This document shows, piece by piece, positions 46,190-55,756 of a DNA stretch of 64,000 nt; position 1 is the stretch's first letter, and each line of letters begins with the position of its first letter. The stretch is from a virus. Under the pieces are notes generated by a model that was not told the DNA's origin, did no database searches, and worked only from the letters and a program-made list of their open reading frames with translations. The DNA lies in IMG/VR virus record IMGVR_UViG_3300044911_000835, positions 1 to 64,000 of that record. One strand, written 5' to 3'. The position numbers were made by a program, and so were the translations under genes.

Positions 46190-47341
46190 TTAAGCCGCCG
46201 TGAAACTGGTGTTCAACATGAACGCCGTCTGTGCCACGCCACCGTTGACATACACCGCACGGTAATAACGTGTCATGATCGGAACTGACAAATACACGCA
46301 GGCAATTGCAGCAACAGCGGTATCTGCCGTTGCTCTACGCCAAGTGATATTGTCGTTTGAGCATTCAATACGTAAGGTTCCCGCTTGATCAGCGACAGCA
46401 GAAGCGTTGAACTTTGAGTAACGGTGAACACCGCCTGCGGCGACACCAATATCTCTAGCCGTACCCGTAACCGTTGCACTGATGGCCTGTGCCACTACAC
46501 TATCGTTCCAGAATTGGTTATCCATACTATTAGCATACACAGTGGGCATCGAAACCACAGCGGCTGCAATGGCTTGACCCGCTACACTTTGCCCACGACC
46601 CGCAGTAATTTCAGCAGTCAGTTCTTGGTAGTCTTGTATTGCCACAAATTGCAATGAAGCTGTAGTGGTAGTTGCTGGTGCGGTTGCACCATTTAGCCAA
46701 CGCACTCTGATTTTGTATGTTCCATTCGGATCAGGGATTTGCTGATGGCGACGATAACTATTTGCGCGCCCAGTGGTAGCGTCCAGTGTGCCACCATGAA
46801 ACCAACACTCATCGGCAAAAGGCTCAAGCTCATACAAGCCGGCTGATGCAGTGGTTGGAACGGTAGATGCAGCACTGTCTAAAGGCGTCAACGCGCTGTT
46901 CTGAACCCGATACTTGGCTTGAGTTGCCGTAGTGCCGTCAAACACCCAAGCGCAAGTATGCTGCCCATCTGGCACGCCTGTAGTTGAATTGACCGAGATT
47001 GCTTCGACAATAAAACTCTGATTAATGATTCTCTGGCTCAGTACGGCATTGAACGAAACCCTGAATGGAATCTGAAAAGTTTCTTTGGTTGTGATCGACG
47101 TGTCGGAGTTGATCGTCGTACCACTGGCGATAACAATATTGCCTGCACTGAATGTGATCGAACCACCAGCGCCGATTGAGTTATCCCACTTTGCACTATC
47201 AAGACTTGGACCTGGAAAACTGTCTCTGAATTTTTTCTCGATAGAACCAACAACTTGATAAGGTGTATGAACGCCAGCCAGCTCGACCGTTTTCATGGTC
47301 AGCAAACTACCAGCAGCGTCACGAACTAAAATATTAGGCAT
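46190..47341 (-). CDS. Putative tail structural / receptor-binding protein
   Basis: 383 residues, Ala/Thr-rich and beta-rich. Begins MPNILVRDAAGSL, resembling a virion-docking end. Not assigned to a family. Lies between two fibre genes in the GC-richer block. Confidence 0.6.
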   Translation of the reverse strand: MPNILVRDAAGSLLTMKTVELAGVHTPYQVVGSIEKKFRDSFPGPSLDSAKWDNSIGAGGSITFSAGNIVIASGTTINSDTSITTKETFQIPFRVSFNAVLSQRIINQSFIVEAISVNSTTGVPDGQHTCAWVFDGTTATQAKYRVQNSALTPLDSAASTVPTTASAGLYELEPFADECWFHGGTLDATTGRANSYRRHQQIPDPNGTYKIRVRWLNGATAPATTTTASLQFVAIQDYQELTAEITAGRGQSVAGQAIAAAVVSMPTVYANSMDNQFWNDSVVAQAISATVTGTARDIGVAAGGVHRYSKFNASAVADQAGTLRIECSNDNITWRRATADTAVAAIACVYLSVPIMTRYYRAVYVNGGVAQTAFMLNTSFTAA

Positions 47342-47404
47342 ATTACTTTTCCTTTACTGTCACCGACGTTTCAAACATCGGTGACAAGAATGACTTGCGT
47401 CGGT

Positions 47405-48877
47405 TTATGGGCGATTAGCTTCGCAGATGATGCGACCTTTAACGTCGATTTCGTCGCCAGTAACTAAAAGGGAGGCTCCTGTTTTTGTGGCCGAACAACC
47501 ATAAAGCCTACCGAGGCTAAAATCGTTAGTAACTGCCGGCGCTGGGAAGTTTGTGAAGTTAAGCCAAGTATTTGTGACCGGCGTTCTGATAGCTACAGTG
47601 CCGGCAGTGCTATTCGCCGCTACCTCGTAGTAGTAAGCATCGCCGTTTGGCTTCACGCACTTGATGATGTTGCCCGCAACAAACAGGTCAACGGTAATTT
47701 CAGGACATGAGAACGTAGCGGTCGTGCCGGTTGTATTGGTATCAATTTCAGCACCACCCGCCAGCGCAATCTTTGCCGTATCAATAAACGCAGCCCGCTT
47801 ACCGTCCTTATCCCAAAACTGATAAGTGAAAGTCCAGCCGGCTGTATTGGTCTGACGTATCGAGCCATAAAAGACTTCTGGGGTGATAGTCGTGTTTCCC
47901 TTGCCGTTCTGCAACTTATCACCCGTTGATGAATTGAGGCGAACCTCGTAAGGGTCGGACACATCGTAAACGGTGAAAGAATTGCTATATATCTTTCCGT
48001 CGTTATCGGTAATATCAACACGAATAACGCCCATATCAACAATGGCGGCCGGCGAGATTACCAAGGTATTAAACGCGTTGCCAGCTGTGCCAACTGGGAT
48101 ATTCTGATTCATATCCCCAGCAACTCCCAAGTGAATCGCTCCAGCCGCAGCCGTCCGCATTCCGTACTTCGTCGCCACACCACTAAGCGTAGAATTGATC
48201 TGATTGCCTGTCGCCGCCTCATACCAGCGATAGGTCACGTTGGTCGTATCAATGCCGCCCGGCCGCAACAGATCGGCAGTAATGGCGGCATAGGTGATTT
48301 TCTGAGCACCAGTACCTGAGTCAACGCCAACCTCAATCAGGTCGTTTCCGCGAGTGTTGATATAGACAGCGTTCGTTCCGGTCTTTACCGTACTCAGCGT
48401 AATCTGTGCAATGGTGTGTGAAACCAAGCCTGTACTAGGGTCGGTATAGTCACCTTCGAAAAATACGCTGAATTGGGCAACAGAAGCTTTAAGATTTCCC
48501 TTGATGCGGATATAAGACTGCGTGCCGTCATTTACTATAGTGAACGGCGTCGTGACATCGACATCTGAGTCATTGACAAAAGAAGTGCTGGTAGTCCCAT
48601 TCGCAAGTGCAGTCCCGCCAACAGTCAGGCAGAACTTCCTGTTAGAAAGAATGGGCGTAACGTCTTGATTGCCTGTTGGCGTTCCAACATATACCCGCCC
48701 ACGCAACTCAATACCCGTACTTGTATTTGCCGTAAACCAACTTGGCGTATAGCTTAGGCTTGATTCGTCCTTTGTATAGACCTGCTGCGTGCCAGGATTC
48801 GACGTGAGATAAGACGTAATCGGACGGGCATCGTTGGTATCGACAATCGTAATTTGACCAGTTGAAACGATAGGCAT
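47405..48877 (-). CDS. Tail-fibre protein
   Basis: 490 residues with the same N-terminus (MPIVSTGQITIVD) as the 846-residue fibre. Repeated beta domains (VGVDSGTGAQKITY, YRWYEAATGNQI) look like Ig-type folds. Directly downstream of the J-like gene. Confidence 0.7.
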   Translation of the reverse strand: MPIVSTGQITIVDTNDARPITSYLTSNPGTQQVYTKDESSLSYTPSWFTANTSTGIELRGRVYVGTPTGNQDVTPILSNRKFCLTVGGTALANGTTSTSFVNDSDVDVTTPFTIVNDGTQSYIRIKGNLKASVAQFSVFFEGDYTDPSTGLVSHTIAQITLSTVKTGTNAVYINTRGNDLIEVGVDSGTGAQKITYAAITADLLRPGGIDTTNVTYRWYEAATGNQINSTLSGVATKYGMRTAAAGAIHLGVAGDMNQNIPVGTAGNAFNTLVISPAAIVDMGVIRVDITDNDGKIYSNSFTVYDVSDPYEVRLNSSTGDKLQNGKGNTTITPEVFYGSIRQTNTAGWTFTYQFWDKDGKRAAFIDTAKIALAGGAEIDTNTTGTTATFSCPEITVDLFVAGNIIKCVKPNGDAYYYEVAANSTAGTVAIRTPVTNTWLNFTNFPAPAVTNDFSLGRLYGCSATKTGASLLVTGDEIDVKGRIICEANRP

Positions 48878-48894
48878 AATTTATTTCCTTTTAA

Positions 48895-51800
48895 TTAACT
48901 TGAAATTTCACAATGAAAGGTTGCGCGTGAATGCACGTCATCAACACTTACTAGAATTTGTTTATAACCAGCCCCGTATAGCGCATTCCAACTTGCGTCA
49001 TCATAAGGCGCTCCTTGCGGAATGATCGAGGTTCGTGTCCATTTGAATTTCGACGGGGTGATTTCATCAGTAACCTCAACACCATTTCGGAACACTCGGG
49101 CCTTTAATGTTGTCTGCTGACCTCCCCCTACTCGGAAAATAATGCCGTTGGAACTTTCTATGATTACATCGTAATCAATACCATCTTCACCTTTGACTGC
49201 TGCCAATACCCAATTTGCATTTGAGGTTACTGGATAAACAGGTGGCTCGATTGAGTTGGTTGCTACTATGCACGACCAGCCATAACCCTGATGGATTACG
49301 CTATCACCAACTACATAAGATATACCAGATGACCATACTCCTCTATACACATTTCTTGTAGCGTCTGCTGGAGGCCCACTTTGTACGTATGAGTAAGGAA
49401 CGATAGAGCCCATGCCAACAGTTATTTGGCCACTAATAGTAGCATTAGTAAAGTAAGCATTACCTGCTTTATCAATACCCCAACCAGCGGTACCTTGAGT
49501 AGTTATTACATCATTGACAATATTACCATCAAAATTAGATGAAGTAATATAATTACCAATCTTAGCGTTAGTAATAGCTGCATCTACTATCTTAGCGTTA
49601 GTAATAGAGGCATCTACTATCTGAGCACTATTAATAGTAGCATTTAGAATTGTAGCTCCATCAATATAAACACCTGGATATACTGTCGTTTGATCAACTG
49701 ATGTACCTAAAGCAAATACTGAAATAGGTACTCTACTAGCTACTTGCCAGGTTACATTATTATCAAATACTAAATTACCTAGTACTTTTCCAGCTAAACT
49801 AATATTAGTACTAGAGTGACTGGTTCCTGCTCCTTTACAAACTAGCATTAGATGTTTATAGGCTAAGTCAGATACTCTAACACATTTACCAACAGCGTAA
49901 GTGGTATTCCTAGCAATTAAATCTAAAGAACTATCTGGAGTAGTAACAGCGAATTCATTTGCAGACACAATAAATCTGGAAGTCGTGGCGTCATTATACA
50001 ACCCATAACCAGCTACTTTACCCCCAGAATCTATTTTTACAGAATAGGTTCCAATTAGTCCATCTGTTACGCCATCTATACCAAATACAGCTTCATCTAC
50101 ACTATCTAATGTTTCATTTAGATCTGCGTGTAACTCTGAGGATGTAATACTACCTGCTATTAATCCTAATACTTCAGGGGTACCAATCCTAGTAGTTACC
50201 TTTAGACCTTTATCTTCACTAAAGGGGTAATAAATCGATGTATTACCTCTAGTATCCTTGACTCTTAACCAGTAATAAACTGTTTGTTCAGAACCTAGTT
50301 CAGTATGTGTATACGTTGATGTAGGATAAGCTAAGCTAATAAGTTTTGTAGCAGAGGTTCTATTATTGGTAGAAGCAGACCATATTTCAGTCTCTAAAGT
50401 ACCAACCTTAGTTTCCTGAAATTCCCACCCCAAACTATTTTGGTTTAACTCTCCACTACTTCTAACGTCTACTACAGGTAAGGGTGCTGTAATATGAATG
50501 TCTAGTATAGTAGGATTAGTATAATCTCCACTGTTAAATACAGCTATAATCCAATAAGTATAAGTACCTACAGTATTCTCGGTAATAGCTTGACTTCTAC
50601 TTGTAATACCACTATATACTACAGAACTAGTTTCATAACTAGCACCTTTACTAATAGTATACGTTACTAGCTCAATACTTGGGTAGGCATCCCATTCTAA
50701 CAATAAGTCTGTAGGCCTTAGAGTACTTCTAAAGTTGGCTACCATCGAACTACCAACAGCTTCAGGAGTATGATCAATAGTAAACCCGTAAGCAGTAGTA
50801 CTAGGGCCTGCTTTACCAATTATATTAAATGGAGTTATTTTTATAGCATATTCTTCATTAGCAGATAAGTCATAAAATGTATAATTAAGCTCAGCCTTCT
50901 TAGTATACACTTCTACCCAGTTACCTGAATTACGCTTAATTTCTAATGTGTAGCTAGATGCGTATAATGCTGCTGAAAAGCCCACGGTTAGACTAGTTCT
51001 GAGAATGTCAGAACTATCACGGTAGGTTCCACTTGAGGATACTATACTTTCGAGGCTAACTGCTTCAGGTAGAGCAGATAAAGTGGAGTAAGTCCTTTCT
51101 TCTAATTGGATATTATTTTCAATGAATGCAAACTTATCAGGGTTATGCAGCATTGCGGATATTTCATAAACTCCAATACTATCAGATTCTTTTAATGAAA
51201 CTACTCTATATAGTTTTTCATTTAAACTAGTACTATAAATAGACCAAGTAGCTCCAACTAATAAGTTAGTTGGAACTCCAGATAGAGTTAAAGTTTCATA
51301 ACTACCGGGAATATTGGTAATAGTAAATGTTTGAGTATAATACGAAGGATTAGTACCAATCTGATCGGAGGCAGTAATTTCATCGGTTGGAGAATAGTTG
51401 GGGTTATGAGTGCTTAGTCTAACAGAATAGGTCTGTCCTGTCGCTAGTGTTACTTCCCTATCTAGAGATATAGTATTAGTAAGGGACGAAACTATTCTAC
51501 CACTATATTCTACACCTACTAAAGCTTCATCAAATACTTTTATAATAGTACCTGGTGTGCAATATACAGAATCTAGTCCTGCGGAAAAACTAACAATATT
51601 AGATTCTACCCTTTCAGTATATAGTAGCCAGTTTCCTGCACGAACAGCCTGACCTCTAGAAGTACATCCAAAAGCAATTATCTCAGAAGGATTATAACCA
51701 TAGCGCTCTATTCCTAATCTATCTTCTACATACTCAATCTTTTGTTGGTATAAAGCTTGAGGATCATTCCAGGTAACCAATGCAGCAGTATGTACAACTT

Positions 51801-53052
51801 TCTTTGAAGCACCCGAATACGTAAATGTACCTCCTACTACATTACTATTAGTAAATTGTAGAGTAGGCGTACTACTAGAAGAGTCTTGTTCAGTATGTAA
51901 AGTGCCATTAGTCCAGTAAATCATTCCACGGAAGGCACTGGCAATGTCATATAGGAGTTTAATAGCTTCTTGACGTTCTTGAATATAAGTATTTAGAGTA
52001 AAACGAGGTTCGAGTATATCTGTACCTTCAGTAGTCTTGAACCCTGTAGGTACTGACTGGTCACAATACTGTGCAATAGTATATAATGACCACTTATCTA
52101 CTAAGTCTTCTGATATATATTCACCAAGTCCGTAGCGCTCATTAGTAATAAGGTCGTAGTAACACCATGCAGGATTGTTAGTCCAAGCATAGTCAAACGT
52201 ACCATCCCAAATACCAGTATATTCTCTAGTTTCTGGATTATAATTACTAGGAATTTTTACTTTTAGTAACTTTACGTGATAGCCGCGTTTAGGTATAGAG
52301 TTAAACTGAGAGGAAGCCATTCTCATAGCACATAGTGCTGAGTTGGGATACCTCATCTTAGTATTTGATACCTTAGTAAAGCTAGAAAACTTTAATGTAT
52401 TCTGGAGCTTTAATGTCGTAGAATCCTTAGTAAGTTTTGTTACTTTAATGGCGAAGAATTCATTTGCCATCCCAGGGGTACGTGGCAACTCAATAAGATA
52501 ACTAAGTTGATAATTAGATGTAGTTTTTCCAATAACTGTTCTCTTTACAGCACTAATTGGAGAATTACCTAGACCATTCTTAATTATATCGATGTTAAAT
52601 TGTACTTCTGAACCATTAGTATCACCATTATCTGCGTAGTGCACTAAGGCGGGAATATCTATAGTTACTCTTACAAAGTCTACATTTTCCTCGGCGGAAG
52701 TTACAACAGTTTCCGTTACTGGGGAAGAAAACTTTACTTCTCTTCCAACAGGAATTTCAGCCTGAGGGACTTCAAAACCTGGAATATACTCCTGATCTTG
52801 AGTACCTGTTCTAAAATAGTACTGGAAGCCACTTTCTTCATAGTTAAAGGTACCATCAGAATTTTGGATAGGGGTATCATTAATGTAGATAGATTTTATA
52901 CCGTCTACTAAACCAACTATCTCACCTTCACACAATAGATCAACTACTTCCGCAAAGGATTGAGATTTAAGAGTATCTGGGCTCTCTACTGGAGTATGAC
53001 TACCTCCTCCTTTACCTCCTCCACCACTACCAATAATTAAATTTGTATTCAT
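48895..53052 (-). CDS. Lambda J-like tail tip / host-specificity protein
   Basis: 1385 residues. Starts with the Gly-rich GGGGKGGG and SHTPVESPDTLKSQSFAEVVDLL pattern of lambda gpJ, including EGEIVGLVDGIKSIYIND and a YIQERQEAIKLLYDIASAFRG motif. Fibronectin-like repeats fill ~640-930; ITNAKI repeats near 1165 precede a C-terminal carbohydrate-binding-like module (NVYRGVWSSGISYVVGD). Forms the central tip that contacts the receptor. The last ~150 residues are encoded by more GC-rich DNA, suggesting exchange. Confidence 0.9.
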   Translation of the reverse strand: MNTNLIIGSGGGGKGGGSHTPVESPDTLKSQSFAEVVDLLCEGEIVGLVDGIKSIYINDTPIQNSDGTFNYEESGFQYYFRTGTQDQEYIPGFEVPQAEIPVGREVKFSSPVTETVVTSAEENVDFVRVTIDIPALVHYADNGDTNGSEVQFNIDIIKNGLGNSPISAVKRTVIGKTTSNYQLSYLIELPRTPGMANEFFAIKVTKLTKDSTTLKLQNTLKFSSFTKVSNTKMRYPNSALCAMRMASSQFNSIPKRGYHVKLLKVKIPSNYNPETREYTGIWDGTFDYAWTNNPAWCYYDLITNERYGLGEYISEDLVDKWSLYTIAQYCDQSVPTGFKTTEGTDILEPRFTLNTYIQERQEAIKLLYDIASAFRGMIYWTNGTLHTEQDSSSSTPTLQFTNSNVVGGTFTYSGASKKVVHTAALVTWNDPQALYQQKIEYVEDRLGIERYGYNPSEIIAFGCTSRGQAVRAGNWLLYTERVESNIVSFSAGLDSVYCTPGTIIKVFDEALVGVEYSGRIVSSLTNTISLDREVTLATGQTYSVRLSTHNPNYSPTDEITASDQIGTNPSYYTQTFTITNIPGSYETLTLSGVPTNLLVGATWSIYSTSLNEKLYRVVSLKESDSIGVYEISAMLHNPDKFAFIENNIQLEERTYSTLSALPEAVSLESIVSSSGTYRDSSDILRTSLTVGFSAALYASSYTLEIKRNSGNWVEVYTKKAELNYTFYDLSANEEYAIKITPFNIIGKAGPSTTAYGFTIDHTPEAVGSSMVANFRSTLRPTDLLLEWDAYPSIELVTYTISKGASYETSSVVYSGITSRSQAITENTVGTYTYWIIAVFNSGDYTNPTILDIHITAPLPVVDVRSSGELNQNSLGWEFQETKVGTLETEIWSASTNNRTSATKLISLAYPTSTYTHTELGSEQTVYYWLRVKDTRGNTSIYYPFSEDKGLKVTTRIGTPEVLGLIAGSITSSELHADLNETLDSVDEAVFGIDGVTDGLIGTYSVKIDSGGKVAGYGLYNDATTSRFIVSANEFAVTTPDSSLDLIARNTTYAVGKCVRVSDLAYKHLMLVCKGAGTSHSSTNISLAGKVLGNLVFDNNVTWQVASRVPISVFALGTSVDQTTVYPGVYIDGATILNATINSAQIVDASITNAKIVDAAITNAKIGNYITSSNFDGNIVNDVITTQGTAGWGIDKAGNAYFTNATISGQITVGMGSIVPYSYVQSGPPADATRNVYRGVWSSGISYVVGDSVIHQGYGWSCIVATNSIEPPVYPVTSNANWVLAAVKGEDGIDYDVIIESSNGIIFRVGGGQQTTLKARVFRNGVEVTDEITPSKFKWTRTSIIPQGAPYDDASWNALYGAGYKQILVSVDDVHSRATFHCEISS

Positions 53053-54032
53053 TAGGAACCCCAGCCTTCTGGTATAACATCTGAACCTGTTGCGCTACCA
53101 TAAGTAGCATTAAAACCTTTATTAATCCTACCAATAGCGAATTGCACTCGTGGTGATTTAAACCTACCTGTATATTCACTATAGGTGTACACTCTTGTGC
53201 TAGTAGACTCGGGATACTCTACATAGTTTCCAAACTCATCGAAATCATAGTACGCTGGGACTAATGTAACTTGATTCCAAGTATACTCACCTAAATTTGT
53301 ATTATATTTTATGTTCAGACTATTACTCTGATAAGTAGTACCAGAAATAAGTGTCCAGCCAACAGTACCAGAGGCTGGAAAGCTCCACTCGTATTTTTTA
53401 GTTCCCGCCCCACTATCTACACTAAATGTAGCGCTTACAATAGCGGAACCAATAATAAGCTCCCCATAACCAATTGGTACTGGTAGCCCTTGTGCTACAG
53501 TATTTACAGCACCGCTAAAATAAGTATTTGGAGTATTTTCTGTAGATTTTTGGGCTTTAGGCTTTGGTGGAGCAAATAGAACAGCAGAAATACCTGCCAT
53601 TACTAAACCTACACCAATTTGACCAAGAGAGGCAGCCACACTAGCAGATATGGCTCCAGTACTTCCTAGCCAGAAAGAGCCTGCAGTGGTGCCCGCGAAA
53701 GTAGAGGACCCGAGAACTGCACCTGATGCAGCACCTGCTGTCATATAGATTAGGAAAGCCCCCGCAATTATCATACCTAGTTTACCAGAACCAGCAACTA
53801 CAGGTATTAGATGAATATCTTTATTACCGATTGGTTCCTCAAGAGTATCTTCTTCACGAAGAATATCTCCAACCTTAATATGAAAGCCAGGTTTATGCTC
53901 TAGCATATAATTGGCAAAATTAGGGAAGTTAGCTGATAGTGCACGTATAGTTTCACGAATAGACTTAACTTCAAGGCCTATCTTATCCGTGAATAGCTCT
54001 GCTAGATCACCATATAGGTATACTGTTCTCAT
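53052..54032 (-). CDS. Lambda I-like tail assembly protein
   Basis: 326 residues. N-terminal ubiquitin-like part (VYLYGDLAELF ... LIPVVAGSG), a hydrophobic Gly/Ala-rich middle with transmembrane-like segments (~85-160), and a beta-rich C-terminus (PVPIGYGELIIGSAIVSA). Adjacent to J and K as in lambda. Confidence 0.8.
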   Translation of the reverse strand: MRTVYLYGDLAELFTDKIGLEVKSIRETIRALSANFPNFANYMLEHKPGFHIKVGDILREEDTLEEPIGNKDIHLIPVVAGSGKLGMIIAGAFLIYMTAGAASGAVLGSSTFAGTTAGSFWLGSTGAISASVAASLGQIGVGLVMAGISAVLFAPPKPKAQKSTENTPNTYFSGAVNTVAQGLPVPIGYGELIIGSAIVSATFSVDSGAGTKKYEWSFPASGTVGWTLISGTTYQSNSLNIKYNTNLGEYTWNQVTLVPAYYDFDEFGNYVEYPESTSTRVYTYSEYTGRFKSPRVQFAIGRINKGFNATYGSATGSDVIPEGWGS

Positions 54033-54742
54033 TTTAACTCTCTATGCCTATATAAGGCCACTGTACATTTATTCCAGTAGCCTCCATATATTTCTTGTGA
54101 AGAAATTCTATTGGCTGTATGGTGTAAAAATGTACCATTATCATACATTATACCTGAATGGTTAGGTATTTTAGTTCGACCAGCTTTAAATAATAATACA
54201 TCATACTTATTTAGTGTTTTATCTACTACTTTTTCAAAGCCGTTATCATCTGCATACTTTTCAAATAAATTTTCTTCATATTTGAACCAGTCCTGCTCTG
54301 TAACTTTTGGCCTACCAACTTTAATACCTTTCTCTTCTAGTAGTACATCTCCTACTAAGCCCCAGCAGTCTAGGGTACCGAAATAATAGGGTCTACCTAG
54401 AAAGGGGAATTTATAATCAGTAGGTGCATTTATACTACTAGTTTTGTCAACTAATGAATATATAAACCAAGGTACTTTACTCTTATTACATCCATAGATA
54501 TCTGCTGGCGTAGGCTTAGAGGATCCAGTTAAATGACTATGACAAATAAACTGTATAGCACCCTGTTTAGAAGCCTTTAAATATTCTATAGGATCAATTA
54601 TAAAAGTATCCTTATCAATTGCTATATTAGTGCAAGGTATAAAAGAATTATTTACAATTACTCCACAGGCTTCTTTTAGTATATTAGCTTCAGCGTACTC
54701 TATAAAATTAGCTAAATAATCCTGCACCTGGAAAGGCTCCAT
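54029..54742 (-). CDS. Lambda K-like tail protein: JAB/MPN plus NlpC/P60 peptidase
   Basis: 237 residues. N-terminal JAMM metalloprotease motif HSHLTGSSKPTPAD (~68-81); C-terminal NlpC/P60 Cys peptidase with the catalytic Cys in TLDCWGLVGD and His in NHSGIMYDNG. Probably opens peptidoglycan during DNA entry or trims tip proteins. Confidence 0.85.
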   Translation of the reverse strand: MEPFQVQDYLANFIEYAEANILKEACGVIVNNSFIPCTNIAIDKDTFIIDPIEYLKASKQGAIQFICHSHLTGSSKPTPADIYGCNKSKVPWFIYSLVDKTSSINAPTDYKFPFLGRPYYFGTLDCWGLVGDVLLEEKGIKVGRPKVTEQDWFKYEENLFEKYADDNGFEKVVDKTLNKYDVLLFKAGRTKIPNHSGIMYDNGTFLHHTANRISSQEIYGGYWNKCTVALYRHRELK

Positions 54743-55415
54743 AATTTAATACTGAACTTGCGCCAAATCTTAGTTTGCAGTCTGATAGTTTCTTACCACA
54801 AACGTCTAATAGGGGGTCTGTTGTTGGTGTACCTACACTAGTAAACATTCTGTTCTCGTGTGCTGAAGGTAGATAGTTACAATTAGCGTCTTTATACCTC
54901 CACTGACAAATATTTTGAATAATTAGTCTACGAGGTAATTTAACGGAACTAACATCAAGAGCAGATACTAAGTCATAAACTACAGTAGTATTAGTTTCTA
55001 CTACCTTACGATCAATAAAGTACACTTCTTTAGGAAACTGAGCCTCAGGGTCAGCTTCTAGGTTACCTTCTTCAAAGTTTACTGCATCTATGTATTTTAA
55101 CATAGTGCGAATTCGAGTAACTTTTAATCCTAATAAGTCTTGATATAATCTATTATACTCACTTATCAATCCACCTAAGTTAGCTATTGTTAGTTTAGGG
55201 GTTGCTAGTTGACCAGCACCATCCCACTCAAAACCTTTCATCTCAAATGGGTAGGCAATATAGGTTTCAGAATCAAAAACTAAACTATTACCCAACTCAT
55301 TAGTGTCCGAGAAAAAGTTTAACACCTCAGAACCTCCTACGGTAGACAAGTCCGCACTAAATAAATCTATAATCTTACTAGGAGAGGATTTTCTTAATTC
55401 TGTTAATATACTCAT
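54708..55415 (-). CDS. Lambda L-like minor tail protein (iron-sulfur)
   Basis: 235 residues. The C-terminal third has the conserved four Cys (CQWRYKDANC ... CGKKLSDCKLRFG) that in lambda gpL bind a 4Fe-4S cluster. Overlaps K by 35 nt in another frame. Confidence 0.85.
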   Translation of the reverse strand: MSILTELRKSSPSKIIDLFSADLSTVGGSEVLNFFSDTNELGNSLVFDSETYIAYPFEMKGFEWDGAGQLATPKLTIANLGGLISEYNRLYQDLLGLKVTRIRTMLKYIDAVNFEEGNLEADPEAQFPKEVYFIDRKVVETNTTVVYDLVSALDVSSVKLPRRLIIQNICQWRYKDANCNYLPSAHENRMFTSVGTPTTDPLLDVCGKKLSDCKLRFGASSVLNYGAFPGAGLFS

Positions 55416-55756
55416 GTTAAATCGTAAACCCTTTTGAATGTAGCATTTATACTTCTACTTATATGAGAAGGGTACTCTGTAGACCAGTCTTCACAAATAA
55501 CTTTGAAAAATTCAGCTTCACCTGGTGGCTTAAATAAAAAGTATTCAATACCACCTTTAGAAGCTAAAAAATCAAGTATATTATTTGCAGTAGATAGTGG
55601 TTGGTTAGTAAATTGTAGATCCCAAGAATCGTCTAAGTTATTTATTCCATAGGCAACTCTTTGAGAGTACCCACTACCAAACTTAACAGTATTGACAGTG
55701 GGCTTACTAGTTCTGGAGAACCCCCTAGAGGGTACGTAGGTAAAGATATCAGCCAT
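55412..55756 (-). CDS. Lambda M-like minor tail protein
   Basis: 114 residues. GFSRTSKPTVNTVKFGSGYSQRV and LFKPPGEAEFFKVICEDW match the gpM pattern. Located between L and the tape measure. Confidence 0.8.
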   Translation of the reverse strand: MADIFTYVPSRGFSRTSKPTVNTVKFGSGYSQRVAYGINNLDDSWDLQFTNQPLSTANNILDFLASKGGIEYFLFKPPGEAEFFKVICEDWSTEYPSHISRSINATFKRVYDLT

